Of a stretch of 64,000 bases of DNA, positions 18,056 through 28,271 are shown piece after piece. How positions within the stretch are numbered: the stretch's first letter is position 1; every line of letters begins with the position of its first letter. The translations under genes were made by a program, and so were the position numbers. The notes under the pieces were generated by a model, which saw only the letters and a program-made list of their open reading frames with translations, searched no databases and had not been told where the DNA came from. Source of the stretch: Citrobacter amalonaticus (lineage in GTDB: Bacteria > Pseudomonadota > Gammaproteobacteria > Enterobacterales > Enterobacteriaceae); NCBI GenBank assembly GCA_028994555.1, contig JARDVN010000002.1, positions 62,001 through 126,000 of the forward strand. Direction: 5' to 3'.

Positions 18056-18707
18056 ATGACAAAGTTGCAGCCGAATACAGTGATCCGTGCCGCCCTGGAC
18101 CTGTTGAACGAGGTCGGCGTAGACGGTCTGACGACACGCAAACTGGCGGAACGGTTGGGGGGTTCAGCAGCCGGCGCTTTACTGGCACTTCAGGAACAAG
18201 CGGGCGCTGCTCGACGCACTGGCCGAAGCCATGCTGGCGGAGAATCATACGCATTCGGTGCCGAGAGCCGACGACGACTGGCGCTCATTTCTGATCGGGA
18301 ATGCCCGCAGCTTCAGGCAGGCGCTGCTCGCCTACCGCGATGGCGCGCGCATCCATGCCGGCACGCGACCGGGCGCACCGCAGATGGAAACGGCCGACGC
18401 GCAGCTTCGCTTCCTCTGCGAGGCGGGTTTTTCGGCCGGGGACGCCGTCAATGCGCTGATGACAATCAGCTACTTCACTGTTGGGGCCGTGCTTGAGGAG
18501 CAGGCCGGCGACAGCGATGCCGGCGAGCGCGGCGGCACCGTTGAACAGGCTCCGCTCTCGCCGCTGTTGCGGGCCGCGATAGACGCCTTCGACGAAGCCG
18601 GTCCGGACGCAGCGTTCGAGCAGGGACTCGCGGTGATTGTCGATGGATTGGCGAAAAGGAGGTTCGTTGTCAGGAACGTTGAAGGACCGAGAAAGGGTGA
18701 CGATTGA
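18056..18707 (+). CDS. tetR(A): TetR(A) repressor
   Basis: Class A tetracycline repressor: N-terminal HTH ([15 protein letters not shown] then, corrected, [13 protein letters not shown]) and C-terminal drug-binding domain. A G6 run at 18157-18162 breaks the frame; with five G the protein is exactly 216 residues. Divergent from tetA over two operators. Confidence 0.92.
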
Positions 18708-18792
18708 TCAGGACCGCTGCCGGAGCGCAACCCACTCACTACAGCAGAGCCATGTAGACAACATCCCCTCCCCCCTTTCCACCGCGTCAGAC

Positions 18793-18820
18793 GCCCGTAG
18801 CAGCCCGCTACGGGCTTTTT
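18793..18820 (+). terminator. Intrinsic terminator after tetR
   Basis: GCCCGTAGC (18793-18801) pairs with GCTACGGGC (18807-18815), followed by five T. Confidence 0.75.
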
Positions 18821-19181
18821 CATGCCCTGCCCTAGCGTCCAAGCCTCACGGCCGCGCTCGGCCTCTCTGGCGGCCTTCTGGCGCTCCTGCTGCGGCGTCC
18901 GCTCGTGGGCCGTGGCGCGGGTCCGCGCGCCGGCCTCGTGCGCCTGGCGCTCGCGGGCGAGGTCCGGGGCGGCCGTCTTCACGTTCTGCCTTGCGCAGAT
19001 GAGATAGATCTAGCGTGGACTCAAGGCTCTCGCGAATGGCTCGCGTTGGAAACTTTCATTGACACTTGAGGGGCACCGCAGGGAAATTCTCGTCCTTGCG
19101 AGAACCGGCTATGTCGTGCTGCGCATCGAGCCTGCGCCCTTGGCTTGTCTCGCCCCTCTCCGCGTCGCTACGGGGCTTCCA
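18821..19181. other. Mobilisation-plasmid remnants without intact gene
   Basis: The minus strand of 18821-18980 encodes an Arg/Glu/Ala-rich stretch (ERQAHEAGARTRATAHERTP) like the tail of a MobA/TraI-type protein. The segment from about 19067 resembles IncQ (RSF1010-type) sequence as I remember it. No complete gene is seen. Confidence 0.35.
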
Positions 19182-19262
19182 GGGGTCGTTTGCGGGAAGG
19201 GGCGGAATCCTACGCTAAGGCTTTGGCCAGCGATATTCTCCGGTGAGATTGATGTGTTCCCA
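19182..19262. mobile_element. Tn5393 terminal inverted repeat
   Basis: GGGGTCGTTTGCGGGAAGGG begins a ~81-bp segment matching the long Tn5393 inverted repeat as I recall it, just beyond the 3' end of strB. It is the surviving right end of Tn5393; the transposase genes are absent. Confidence 0.7.
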
Positions 19263-19287
19263 GGGGATAGGAGAAGTCGCTTGATAT

Positions 19288-20124
19288 CTAGTATGACGTC
19301 TGTCGCACCTGCTTGATCGCGGCCGCGATAGCTAGATCGCGTTGCTCCTCTTCTCCATCCGCGTTCCAAGCTGCGGAAAGGCACCCATAAGCGTACGCCT
19401 GGTCGAGCAGGCGACGCGGATCGACGTCCAGCGCACGAGAGAATGCGTCCGCCATCTGTGCAATGCGTCTAGGATCGAGACAAAGGTCGTCTCTGTCAGC
19501 CGGATCGTAGAACATATTGGCGGCGCCAAAGCCCACTTCACCGACCAGACCGACGGGATCTATCACCAGCCAGCCGCGACTGGAGAACATGATGTTTTCA
19601 TGATGCAGATCGCCATGTAGCCCACGCAGTTCCGAGGCATTGCTCATCATTTGATCGGCTATAATCGCCGCGTGGACGTAGTCAGTTTGACAACCTGCGT
19701 TTTGATCATCGCGCGCCCGCTGAAACAAAGCTGCAAAGCGATCCCGGATCGGGAGAAGGGCAGAAGGCAGGGGTTCCTCAGATGCGGCATACAGCTTCGC
19801 CATTAGTTCCGCTGCAATTTCGGTCGCCTGGTAGTCGCCGTGCTCGGCAACGATGTGAGAGAGCATTCGCTCCCCGGCATATTCGAGCAACATCAGATTG
19901 TTCTCACGACCGAGCAACCGGACTGCTCCCCTCCCATTGCGCCATACCAGATAGTCGGCCCCGCGCAGTTCATCAGCAATGTCTTCTATAGGTTTCAATC
20001 CCTTGACGATTGCAGGAGTCCCGTCTGGCAATGAAACTTTCCAAACGAGGCTGGAAAAGGTGTCCGCAATGAGAACAGGTTGCGAAACGTGCCAATGAGC
20101 AGGAAAAACAGGCGGCATGAACAT
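19288..20124 (-). CDS. strB: StrB, APH(6)-Id streptomycin phosphotransferase
   Basis: Starts MFMPPVFPAHWHVSQPV, overlapping the strA stop codon (TGATG), and is exactly 278 residues. GLHGDLHHENIMFS is the catalytic loop and LVIDPVGLVGE the metal-binding segment. Phosphorylates streptomycin at the 6-hydroxyl. Translationally coupled to strA; it follows sul2-strA on the same strand. Confidence 0.96.
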   Translation of the reverse strand: MFMPPVFPAHWHVSQPVLIADTFSSLVWKVSLPDGTPAIVKGLKPIEDIADELRGADYLVWRNGRGAVRLLGRENNLMLLEYAGERMLSHIVAEHGDYQATEIAAELMAKLYAASEEPLPSALLPIRDRFAALFQRARDDQNAGCQTDYVHAAIIADQMMSNASELRGLHGDLHHENIMFSSRGWLVIDPVGLVGEVGFGAANMFYDPADRDDLCLDPRRIAQMADAFSRALDVDPRRLLDQAYAYGCLSAAWNADGEEEQRDLAIAAAIKQVRQTSY

Positions 20125-20928
20125 CAACCCCAAGTCAGAGGGTCCAATCGCAGATAGAAGGCAAGGCGTTCGCGGTCGGGGGGCTTCGATCCCCAATACA
20201 TTGAATAGGACAGCGAAGGCGCGCTCTGCTTCATCTGGCGCTGCCCAGTTCTCTTCGGCGTTAGCAATCATGAGTGCCAAATCGGCATAGCGATCTGCTG
20301 TTCCGAGCCGCCCAAGGTCGATCAGACCCGTGCATTGAAGAGTTTTAGGGTCCACCATGAAGTTCGGCATGCAGGGATCACCATGGCAAACAACCATATC
20401 GGTGCGCTCTTGGTCGAGCCGCACCGGTAGCTCTCGTTCGACACGAGCCAAAAGATCGAGCTGCGGCGTACTCTTGTCCTCGTCCGGTAAGAAGTCGGGA
20501 TTGACGGCATTGCGGGACACCACATCAACGGCGCGTCCGAACATTCGCGACAGCCTGCGCTCAAACGGACATTGATCAACCGATAGGCTGTGAACAGCGC
20601 CAAGTTGCTGCCCCATTGACGGCCACGCTTTGAGCAAATCCGCTCCAGACAGATCAGCCGCCGGTACTCCCGGAATTGCCGTTATCACCAAGCATGCACC
20701 CTCCTGTTCCTCCTGCCAGTTGATGACCTCGGGGCAAGCCACACCTCGACCTTTGAGCCAAATGAGGCGGTCACGCTCTCCAGCGAGCTCACCGCGGCGG
20801 GAAGCAGGTGCGATTTTCGCGAAGGCATGCCCGTCACCACGTCGAAAAACAAAATCACCAGATTCTCCGCCTCTGACAGGCAACCAGTCAGAATGCGATT
20901 CACCAAAAAAAATATTAGTTCGATTCAA
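20124..20928 (-). CDS. strA: StrA, APH(3'')-Ib streptomycin phosphotransferase
   Basis: Begins MNRTNIFFGESHSDWLPVRG; VVCHGDPCMPNFMV is the catalytic loop and CTGLIDLGRLGTADRYAD the metal site. A C6 run (G6 at 20178-20183 on the plus strand) shifts the frame near codon 249 and makes an apparent StrA-StrB fusion. With five, strA ends PLTWG at 20124 and is exactly 267 residues. Phosphorylates streptomycin at the 3'' position. Confidence 0.95.
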
Positions 20929-20988
20929 TGGAGGTTCCTTCAGTTTTCTGATGAAGCGCGAATATAGAGAAATATCCCGAATGTGCAG

Positions 20989-22020
<1,032 letters not shown>

Positions 22021-22110
22021 CATGGTATTTTTCATGGTATTACCAATTAGCAGGAAAATAAGCCATTGAATATAAAAGATAAAAATGTCTTGTTTACAAT
22101 AGAGTGGGAT
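22021..22110 (+). repeat. Promoter-like block, backbone copy
   Basis: CATGGTATTTTTCATGG (22021-22037) and CTTGTTTACAATaGAGTGGGA (22090-22110) match the block at 12108-12196. This copy lies just before the small gene at 22113; TACAAT is a likely -10 and GAGTGGGA overlaps the ribosome site. CATGGTATTTTTCATGG is flanked by ATGG repeats and could be an operator. Confidence 0.55.
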
Positions 22111-22112
22111 AA

Positions 22113-22424
22113 ATGGACGCTAAAGAACTGAACCACATGATAGCTGAGGCCTACAGCCGGGATTTGCAAAAGCCTGAGCTGGTATCGTTCAAAGAGGTGA
22201 GTCGCTGGGGGCGTAAGTACGGTTTCCCCGTCGTATGCACTCTGGCCGATGAAAGTGAAGAAAAGCAGATCCACTGGGCTGCCAGTTTGCTCATTCAAGT
22301 AGCCGGTACTTGGCCGCGAGAAGATATGCCGGAATTGCTCACACCGGAACGGGGCTCCGCGCTGTTCAACGATGCGATGCAGTTATTGGCGAATGGGCTT
22401 GGAGCAGCAAATCAATTGCGCTGA
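22113..22424 (+). CDS. Unknown small protein upstream of parA
   Basis: A 103-residue protein starting MDAKELNHMIAEAYSRDL, with a GTGGGA ribosome site. No signal or membrane segment. No family recognised. A terminator follows at once, so it is transcribed separately from parA. Confidence 0.65.
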   Translation: MDAKELNHMIAEAYSRDLQKPELVSFKEVSRWGRKYGFPVVCTLADESEEKQIHWAASLLIQVAGTWPREDMPELLTPERGSALFNDAMQLLANGLGAANQLR

Positions 22425-22446
22425 CAGCACAAACCTTGTCAATAAG

Positions 22447-22469
22447 CGGCCTTCATGGCCGTTTTTTTT
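22447..22469 (+). terminator. Intrinsic terminator
   Basis: CGGCC (22447-22451) with GGCCG (22457-22461), loop TTCAT, then eight T. Confidence 0.7.
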
Positions 22470-22510
22470 GTTTAAAGTTTGTTTTAACAGAACCATAATT
22501 AGATATTGCA

Positions 22511-22551
22511 GTATCATTTTATGATCGCTACAATCTTTCACATGTGAAAGT
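22511..22551. promoter_or_regulatory. parA upstream palindromes
   Basis: ATCATTTTATGAT (22514-22526) and CTTTCACATGTGAAAG (22535-22550) are both dyads within 50 bases, 49 nt before parA. The second recurs at 25953 and 43393. They may be operators of the partition operon or ParB-binding centromere sites. Confidence 0.55.
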
Positions 22552-22598
22552 TTGGGGGTGGTCTTGATCACCTGCGAGAAACCAAAATAGAGGTGGGT

Positions 22599-23385
22599 AT
22601 GGCAAAAGTAATCAGCTTCGCCAACCAGAAAGGCGGAGTGGGTAAGAGTACCCTCTGTATCCAGCAGGCCTTTTATCTGGCGTTACAGAAGAAAAAGAAA
22701 GTGCTGGTCTTGGATATGGATGGTCAGGGGAACACGTCCTCTCGACTGGCCCCCCAGACGAGAGCTTGAGGATGGTGACTACGAGCCCATCCTCACAGGA
22801 ACCAAAACCGCAGAGCTGTTCGCTTACGAGCTGGACGGCATTGAGGTCATGCACTGCCCTTGCGGTGCAGACCTCATTCATACGCCGAAAAACGACCCGG
22901 ATCTGTTTGAGATGGAGGCTGTGCCTCTTGACCAGGCCATGAATCCGGCTCGCCATTTGGCTGAGCTGTTTGAGAACTACGACTACGTGCTGATTGATTG
23001 TCCGCCTAGCCTCGGCAGAAAGCTGGTGGCAGCGTTGGTGATGTCTACCCATGTGGCATGTCCAGTAAAGCTCTCTGGCTTCGCTGTGGACGGCGTAGAA
23101 GGTCTCCTGAACACGATTATTGGTGTGCGCGAGGCGTACAACCAAGATTTGGAGATCCTGGGCATCGTGATCAACGACATGGACCGCTCTGTCAATCACG
23201 ACAAAGCCCTCAAGTCGCTGGAGAACACAGTTCCGGATCTGTTGTTTGAGAACAAAATTATGCACCGGCCTCCGCTCGATACGGCGACGACTGATGGCAT
23301 CCCTGTCTGGGAGCTTCGCTATGGACATGTCGCGGCCAAAGAAGTTGAGGCGGTGTTGGAAGAACTATTAGAGAAGGTGGGCTAA
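22599..23385 (+). CDS. parA: ParA partition ATPase
   Basis: Walker-type partition ATPase: the deviant Walker A KGGVGKST appears at residues 11-18, LVLDMDGQGN as the A' motif and DYVLIDCPPSLG as Walker B. With ParB it segregates plasmid copies over the nucleoid. A C6 run (22750-22755) breaks the frame; with five C it gives 261 residues. parB starts 3 nt after the stop. Confidence 0.92.
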
Positions 23386-23388
23386 GCG

Positions 23389-24571
23389 ATGGCATTGAAC
23401 AATTTAAAAGGCCTGTCCGAACTTGCTAAAGCCGCCAAAGGCAAGAAAGGCAAAGAGGTTCTTACCGTACCTGTTGACGACGTTGTATCCAAGGTCCAGG
23501 TTCGTAAGCGCTTCCGTAACATTGAAGAGCTGGCGGCAACCTTGCTGACCGAAGGGCAGCAGTCTCCGATCATCGTGTTCCCGAAGAACGAAGAAGGCAA
23601 GTTCGTCATCCAAAAAGGGGAGCGGCGTTGGAGAGCGTGTAAACACGCTGGTATCGAGACCATTGACTTGGTGGTGAATGATAAGGTCCAGAACAACTTG
23701 GACGAGACTGCTGGTGAGCTGATCGAAAACATCCAGCGGGATGACTTGACTCCGGTAGAGATTGCCGAGGCGTTAAACCTGTTTATTGAAGAAGGTTGGA
23801 AGCAAAAGGATATTGCTGATCGGCTCGGTAAGAATATCACTTTCGTATCTACGCATCTGTCGTTGCTCAAGCTACCTGACTGTGTGCGTGAGTTATACGA
23901 TAATGAAGTATGTTCTGATACAGAGACCTTGAATAACCTTCGTCTCTTGTTCGATCTGAATGAAGAAAGATGTCGCGCCGTCTGCGCGGTGGCTATGTCT
24001 GACGGGATTACTCGTAAACAAAGCCGTGAGCTGCTGAATGATGCCAAACGTATCAAAGACGAAATGGAAAAAGGCCCACTGACTGGCTCCCACCAGAATG
24101 ATGAGCTTGGCGCTGGCAACACCGACGAGCAATCCCTCAACTCGGGTGGGGATGGTACGTCGGAACAAACCGGGAATGACGACCTGAACCTTGCCCAGGA
24201 GGAACTGGAAGGGGGGTAAAAATTCCAATGGTCAGGACGATGATGACGAAGACCCTTTGCGTGATGAAGAGGGTGAGCACAAAGATCCTGTCAAGCAGCC
24301 AGATAACAGCGGCAAGGACAAAGATGAAGAAGGCGGTGATGCTCTTCCTCCTCTGCCGAAGGACAAGGAATGGAAGAACGTCCGGGCTGACAGTTTGATT
24401 TTTGCTGTCAACGTTAACCTGGATGGCGAGACCAAACGTGGAGTCATCATGACCGACCGTGTTGCTCTGGTTCCGTCTACTGTCTGGGTTAAAACGCTCG
24501 ATGGCGAAGGCAAGGAAAAGCATGTTCATGTGCCTGTGTCAGACATTGAACTCCTGAGTGTCGAAGGCTAA
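23389..24571 (+). CDS. parB: ParB partition protein
   Basis: ParB/Spo0J family: the ParB nuclease-like domain has ENIQRDDLTPVEIAEAL (box II) and IIVFPKNEEGKFVIQKGERRWRA (box I-like), followed by an HTH (KQKDIADRLGKNITFVSTHL). A G6 run at 24211-24216 produces a premature stop; five G extends it through an Asp/Glu-rich linker to a C-terminal domain ending SDIELLSVEG, 393 residues. Confidence 0.9.
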
Positions 24572-24579
24572 TAAAGGAG

Positions 24580-24602
24580 GCCCAGCCAGAGAGGTTGGGC
24601 CT
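24580..24602 (+). other. Hairpin between parB and the wHTH gene
   Basis: AGGCCCAGCC and GGTTGGGCCT form a stem with loop AGA. There is no T tract; it may tune expression or stabilise mRNA rather than terminate. Confidence 0.45.
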
Positions 24603-24619
24603 GTCAAGAACAGGTGAAT

Positions 24620-24892
24620 ATGAAGATCTCACAGGACATGAAAAGAAAATTTGCTTTGGTGAATGCCCTGTCTAAAACGGAGAAGCCAAGTCTCCAAGAC
24701 CTTCACAAGGCAACAAATATTCCTGAATCAACGATCAAGAGACAGTTGTCTGCCCTGCGTGATGAGTTCGGAATGAATATCTTGTTCGTCAGGGAGTCTA
24801 CCGGCGAACGAGGTGCCACCGGCTACTACATGCTGACAGACTGGGGGATCTTAGACAGGTCTTCGTTCTTGAACCGGTACGGAAAACTGTAA
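24620..24892 (+). CDS. Small winged-helix protein of the par cluster (053-like)
   Basis: A 90-residue protein, MKISQDMKRKFALVNALS..., with a winged-helix pattern (PSLQDLHKATNIPESTIKRQLSALRDEFGM). The ATG has an AGG site 5 nt upstream. It is the third gene after parA-parB; from memory, the IncC gene in this place (053) contributes to plasmid stability. DNA binding is inferred from the fold. Confidence 0.7.
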   Translation: MKISQDMKRKFALVNALSKTEKPSLQDLHKATNIPESTIKRQLSALRDEFGMNILFVRESTGERGATGYYMLTDWGILDRSSFLNRYGKL

Positions 24893-24921
24893 GGTGCCAT
24901 AGAGCAGCGCATTGAATGCAA

Positions 24922-24948
24922 AACCCGCCAATCGGCGGGTTTTTTTTA
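24922..24948 (+). terminator. Bidirectional terminator
   Basis: AACCCGCC (24922-24929) with GGCGGGTT (24934-24941), loop AATC, then a T8 tract. It ends the par operon and overlaps the 3' end of the convergent methylase-like gene. Confidence 0.85.
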
Positions 24949-25581
24949 TGCTGCCACGGTAGCGGCGGTTGCTGGAGGTTTTTCGGCGTAGTAGGCGATG
25001 TTCTTGGTTCGTCTGCTAAGGGTGTCTATGCCGACGATACTCAGCGTTTTGGGAGTGGTATTGCGGGACTCGAAATAATGGAATAGCTGGATCATGCAGC
25101 ACTTCACCATCAACGGATCGATGTCTTCCAGGTAGATTGAGGCTTCTCTCAATGCTTCGGGACCGTGGTTCTCGATCAGGTTTTCCATCCAGTGAATGGC
25201 GTTGATGCCAGAACCACAGCAGGGCTCATAAAAGTCTGCCGAAGACTGTGAGCCAACAATGAGTGACATCAAGCGGCCAATCTCTGGAGGAGTGGGGAAG
25301 TAATTGGTGCCCTTCTTGTGGAAGCCAGACATGCTTAGGACGTAACCCAAAACATCGCTGGTGGGGTCGCGCTTAATGGCGGCAGACAGGACGTGAGAGA
25401 GCTCGAAGGCGACCGGCTGAAGTTCTTCCGGGATCTCCTCCTTGGCTGGGTATAGGCCAGTCTGCAAGTATGCCCACTGGTCAATAAAGGCCTCAACAAA
25501 CCGAGATGTGCCCATTCTGTATCGGGACTGCTCGATGAGAGATAAAGCCTTGGATGTAAGTTGCTGTGTTTCTGGTGACAT
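24946..25581 (-). CDS. DNA methylase-like protein (N6-type motif I)
   Basis: Starts MSPETQQLTSKALSL with GGAG upstream. NYFPTPPEIGRLMSLIVG then DFYEPCCGSGINAIHWME matches the SAM-binding motif I of N6-adenine methylases, followed by IYLEDIDPLMVKCCMIQL. The catalytic (D/N)PPY motif is not visible in its ~211 residues, so activity is doubtful. It sits alone between convergent terminator and a divergent regulatory region. Confidence 0.65.
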   Translation of the reverse strand: MSPETQQLTSKALSLIEQSRYRMGTSRFVEAFIDQWAYLQTGLYPAKEEIPEELQPVAFELSHVLSAAIKRDPTSDVLGYVLSMSGFHKKGTNYFPTPPEIGRLMSLIVGSQSSADFYEPCCGSGINAIHWMENLIENHGPEALREASIYLEDIDPLMVKCCMIQLFHYFESRNTTPKTLSIVGIDTLSRRTKNIAYYAEKPPATAATVAA

Positions 25582-25672
25582 AAGCGCTCCAGTTTGTTCT
25601 GACGAAACATTCAAGAGGTAGAAACGAAGAACCCCGCCGAAGCGAGGTTCTTTGCTTTCCTGCCTGATCGCC

Positions 25673-25816
25673 TTAATGCCGAAGCAAAGACGTCTTGATA
25701 AAGTCGGGGCAACCGGACATTTCCCGGTCGATGAAGTCCTGACGTTTCGCCAGCGGCCATTTCATGAACGCCGCGAGCGGGATGCGCTTATTCGTGTTAG
25801 TATTGCCTTGCAGCAT
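25673..25816 (-). CDS. Small basic protein, unknown
   Basis: A 47-codon ORF (MLQGNTNTNKRIPLAAFMKW...) with a strong AAGGAG ribosome site 7 nt before the ATG. Rich in Lys/Arg with aromatic residues. No family recognised; the ribosome site is the main support. Confidence 0.5.
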   Translation of the reverse strand: MLQGNTNTNKRIPLAAFMKWPLAKRQDFIDREMSGCPDFIKTSLLRH

Positions 25817-26142
25817 AACAAAGCTCCTTAATTGCTTGATTGTGTTGTAAGGGCTGCAACGAAGGTCGAAGAGCGATGCGGCCCTTATTTATGATTATTA
25901 CAGCATCATAAAATAATATCAAGAGACAATAAAACGATACCAAGAAACAAAACTTTCACATGTGAAAGTCTCCCCGCTGTCCACCTCGCACACTCCAAAC
26001 GCCCAAACGCCCAAATAACTTGTCTATCTGCCCAAAATGGGCGCGTAAGCGTCCGATAGAAAGTAATTGTTAGTGAGATATTGACTACACGGAATATGGC
26101 TATATCATAGAATCATAAAATGATGCTGTAAAAGTGATATGT
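25817..26142. promoter_or_regulatory. Divergent regulatory region
   Basis: Holds GCATCATAAAAT (25904-25915), the palindrome ACTTTCACATGTGAAAGT (25952-25969), tandem GCCCAAAC half-sites (about 26001-26016), an AcaCD-like box (26029) and ATCATAAAATGAT (26113-26125). TTGACT (26081-26086) and TATCAT (26103-26108) form a promoter with a 16-bp spacer for the plus-strand genes. Confidence 0.55.
26029..26043 (+). promoter_or_regulatory. AcaCD-like activator box 1
   Basis: TGCCCAAAATGGGCG, 114 nt before the start at 26143. One of six similar boxes on this backbone. Confidence 0.55.
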
Positions 26143-26520
26143 ATGCCAAAGCAAGCAAATCATCTCCGTTTGAAGAAACCTTGCGCCAACTGTCCATTCC
26201 GGAAGGAGGGCGCTATCGAGCTGGCCCCTGGGCGATTAGAAGGCATCATCAACGACATCGTTGAAAACGACATGACGACGTTTCATTGCCACAAGACCGT
26301 GCACTCAAAGTCAGGTGGTGAATGGGATGAAGAGGGTAACTATGCACCTTCGGGACAAGAGTCGATGTGTGCCGGTGCTGCGGCTTACTTGATGAAAATA
26401 GGCAGGCCGACAGTGGCTATGCGAATTGCCTTTGCGTTTGGTGATGCAAAGGTGTCCGACTGGGACGAAGCTCAAGAGCTGGTTGTCGAGCCTTTGGTAC
26501 AAGGGGACCGAAATGAGTAA
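26143..26520 (+). CDS. Cys-motif protein, unknown function
   Basis: A 125-residue protein with an N-terminal CANCPFRKEG motif and later FHCHKTVH and MCAGAAAY: four Cys/His clusters suggest a metal site (DUF6283-like, from memory). First gene of a plus-strand run of small overlapping genes (26143-31.7 kb). The start at 26143 (MPKQANH) is preferred to 26134. Confidence 0.6.
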   Translation: MPKQANHLRLKKPCANCPFRKEGAIELAPGRLEGIINDIVENDMTTFHCHKTVHSKSGGEWDEEGNYAPSGQESMCAGAAAYLMKIGRPTVAMRIAFAFGDAKVSDWDEAQELVVEPLVQGDRNE

Positions 26521-26795
26521 GCGATATGCGGTAGTGCCGCATCCGAAACTGAAACGAGAGTACAAAGGTCGGCTGGTCAGAACTACTCGGGTACTAAAAA
26601 ACGGCTGGGGGGTTGATCCCTCTAGGGGCTGTGGCAACGGTCACGCATCAGTCTCCCAAGGGATCAGAACTGACCTTTGAACCATGCGACTGCTGCGGCC
26701 TGAAAGCCATTATCAGTCATGTAAGCATGGACTCCATTGAATTTATCGAACCGATTACTGAGGAAGAAGATGGACGAGAACAAGCTCAACATTGA
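26513..26795 (+). CDS. Small unknown protein with CDCC motif
   Basis: Overlaps the preceding gene by ATGAGTAA. A G6 run (26607-26612) breaks it; five G gives 93 residues (MSKRYAVVPHPKLKREYKGR...EPCDCCGLKAIISHV...). The Cys cluster may bind metal. Function unknown. Confidence 0.6.
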
Positions 26796-27445
26796 AACGG
26801 TCGATGGGCACAACGAGCTGGTAGTCAGCTTTTTTGTCCAGAATGGTAAGCCTGAGTGACGAGGAAAAGCAGACAGTATTGTCCTGCCTTCCGGACACCG
26901 GCAAACAAACAATCACCCAGCTCTATGAGGCGCTGCGTTCTCAAGGGCACCAGGATCTTGCAGAGAAAGTCGAACCATACCTCCAGCAGGGGGTGTTTGG
27001 GCCGATCTTCGATAACGCCAAGTCCAAGGTGTTCGTTCGGGACGAAGCGCCTTTTTTCCTCATGGATGAAAATCCTTTGAACTGGGATGACGCTAAAGCA
27101 TTCAATCGCCTACGTATGAGTACGACCTGTGTTCTTGGCCGTGGCGGCTGGACTATCGGTGAGCGCTTTGATGACCGCTTTGATACCGAGGTGGGCGGAA
27201 CACAGCTTATCGTCACTCAGTCACTCAACGAAAAAGGTGAGATTGAAGGAGGACTTCCTACCTCGATGTCGCTGAATGACTTTGCTGAGTTCCCTAAACA
27301 GCCAAGGCCTCCTCAAATAGTCGATTACCAGGAAGACAAGCGATACACGCTTGAGGAAGCGGAAGCTATCCCTGAGCTCGCACCAGTGGTTCAGCGTCTG
27401 AAAGAGCGCATCGAAGAGTATGAGGAGAGAAGAGCCCATGATTGA
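26770..27445 (+). CDS. Unknown 224-aa protein
   Basis: Starts MDENKLNIETVDGHNEL inside the preceding gene; a T6 run (26830-26835) shifts the frame, and five T continues into FLSRMVSLSDEEKQTVLSCLPDTGKQ... to 27445. Soluble, with no recognisable motif. Overlap with both neighbours argues for one operon. Confidence 0.6.
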
Positions 27446-27944
27446 CCTGACATGCCGCCTTTGTGCTGGTTCCGGTGTTTATGACTTTTCCCCTTCCAAA
27501 GAAACCTGCGGTATGTGCCAAGGGCATGGGAAATTTGTTGACGCCAAAGCAATGCTGGTGGCTGCCATCGAGCTGGCAAAGAAGCAACGCGAGCCTGTCA
27601 TTGAAGTGGTAATGGGGTTGGTGCTCCAGGGTGTGGATGTTAGAGGGAAGGAGCCTGGAGAGCGGTTCAAGGCTGCTCAGGCCTTTAACGCCCCAGGGCA
27701 CAACCTATTACGATACGGGTGGGATGCTTGGGAGCTCTATGCCCTCCATGAGGGTGTAAGTCCAGAACTTGCATCGCTTGGCCGAAGTGTGATGCGCGAG
27801 TGGCATAGCCATTCATGGGGCCGGTTCAGTGGAGAGGTAGGCTTTAACGCCGCCGAGATCATGATCAAACAGGCCAAAGACAACCCAGAAAAAGCAGAAG
27901 AGCGCTGGGCGTTCCTGCTTAGTGAAGAATGGATGGTGGAGTAA
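27438..27944 (+). CDS. Zinc-finger-like protein, unknown
   Basis: 168 residues with an N-terminal CRLCAGSG...CGMCQGHGK, the CxxCxGxG repeats seen in DnaJ-type zinc fingers. The rest (PGHNLLRYGWDAWELYAL) is unassigned. Overlaps the previous stop. Possible protein- or nucleic-acid-binding adaptor. Confidence 0.6.
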   Translation: MIDLTCRLCAGSGVYDFSPSKETCGMCQGHGKFVDAKAMLVAAIELAKKQREPVIEVVMGLVLQGVDVRGKEPGERFKAAQAFNAPGHNLLRYGWDAWELYALHEGVSPELASLGRSVMREWHSHSWGRFSGEVGFNAAEIMIKQAKDNPEKAEERWAFLLSEEWMVE

Positions 27945-27949
27945 TTGTC

Positions 27950-28261
27950 GTGACAGAACAAACCAATAAGAAATTGATGCTGGATGAGTCTCCAGATATG
28001 CCCCTGCAATTCAAGTGGAGAAAGTTTGGTGGTGCGATTTTTACTGCCACGCAAACAATGGAGCACGTCAAGGAAGGACGTAAGCTCGGGCCGACTCCAG
28101 CAGGGATGCTACCTCAAGAAGTGTGGCTGAACCGCCTGATCGCTATGGAAGAAACCCTGCCACGAGGGAAGTTTTTTGACAGATTCCGCCGCCGCGACAA
28201 AAACGAGCAGTATGACTTGGCCGCCGATCATCTCCGTCTTGTCGGAAAGAAAAAGCGATAG
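27950..28261 (+). CDS. Small basic protein, unknown
   Basis: About 103 residues (GTG start, GGAG 9 nt upstream), starting MTEQTNKKLMLDESPDM and ending in a very basic tail (LVGKKKR). An upstream start at 27929 is possible. Function unknown. Confidence 0.55.
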   Translation: MTEQTNKKLMLDESPDMPLQFKWRKFGGAIFTATQTMEHVKEGRKLGPTPAGMLPQEVWLNRLIAMEETLPRGKFFDRFRRRDKNEQYDLAADHLRLVGKKKR

Positions 28262-28271
28262 GGGGGGATAG

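Noticed and set aside
19288..20928. A single 546-residue StrA-StrB fusion protein
   Set aside because: One extra C in a homopolymer creates it; with five C both genes have their exact known lengths and the usual TGATG overlap.
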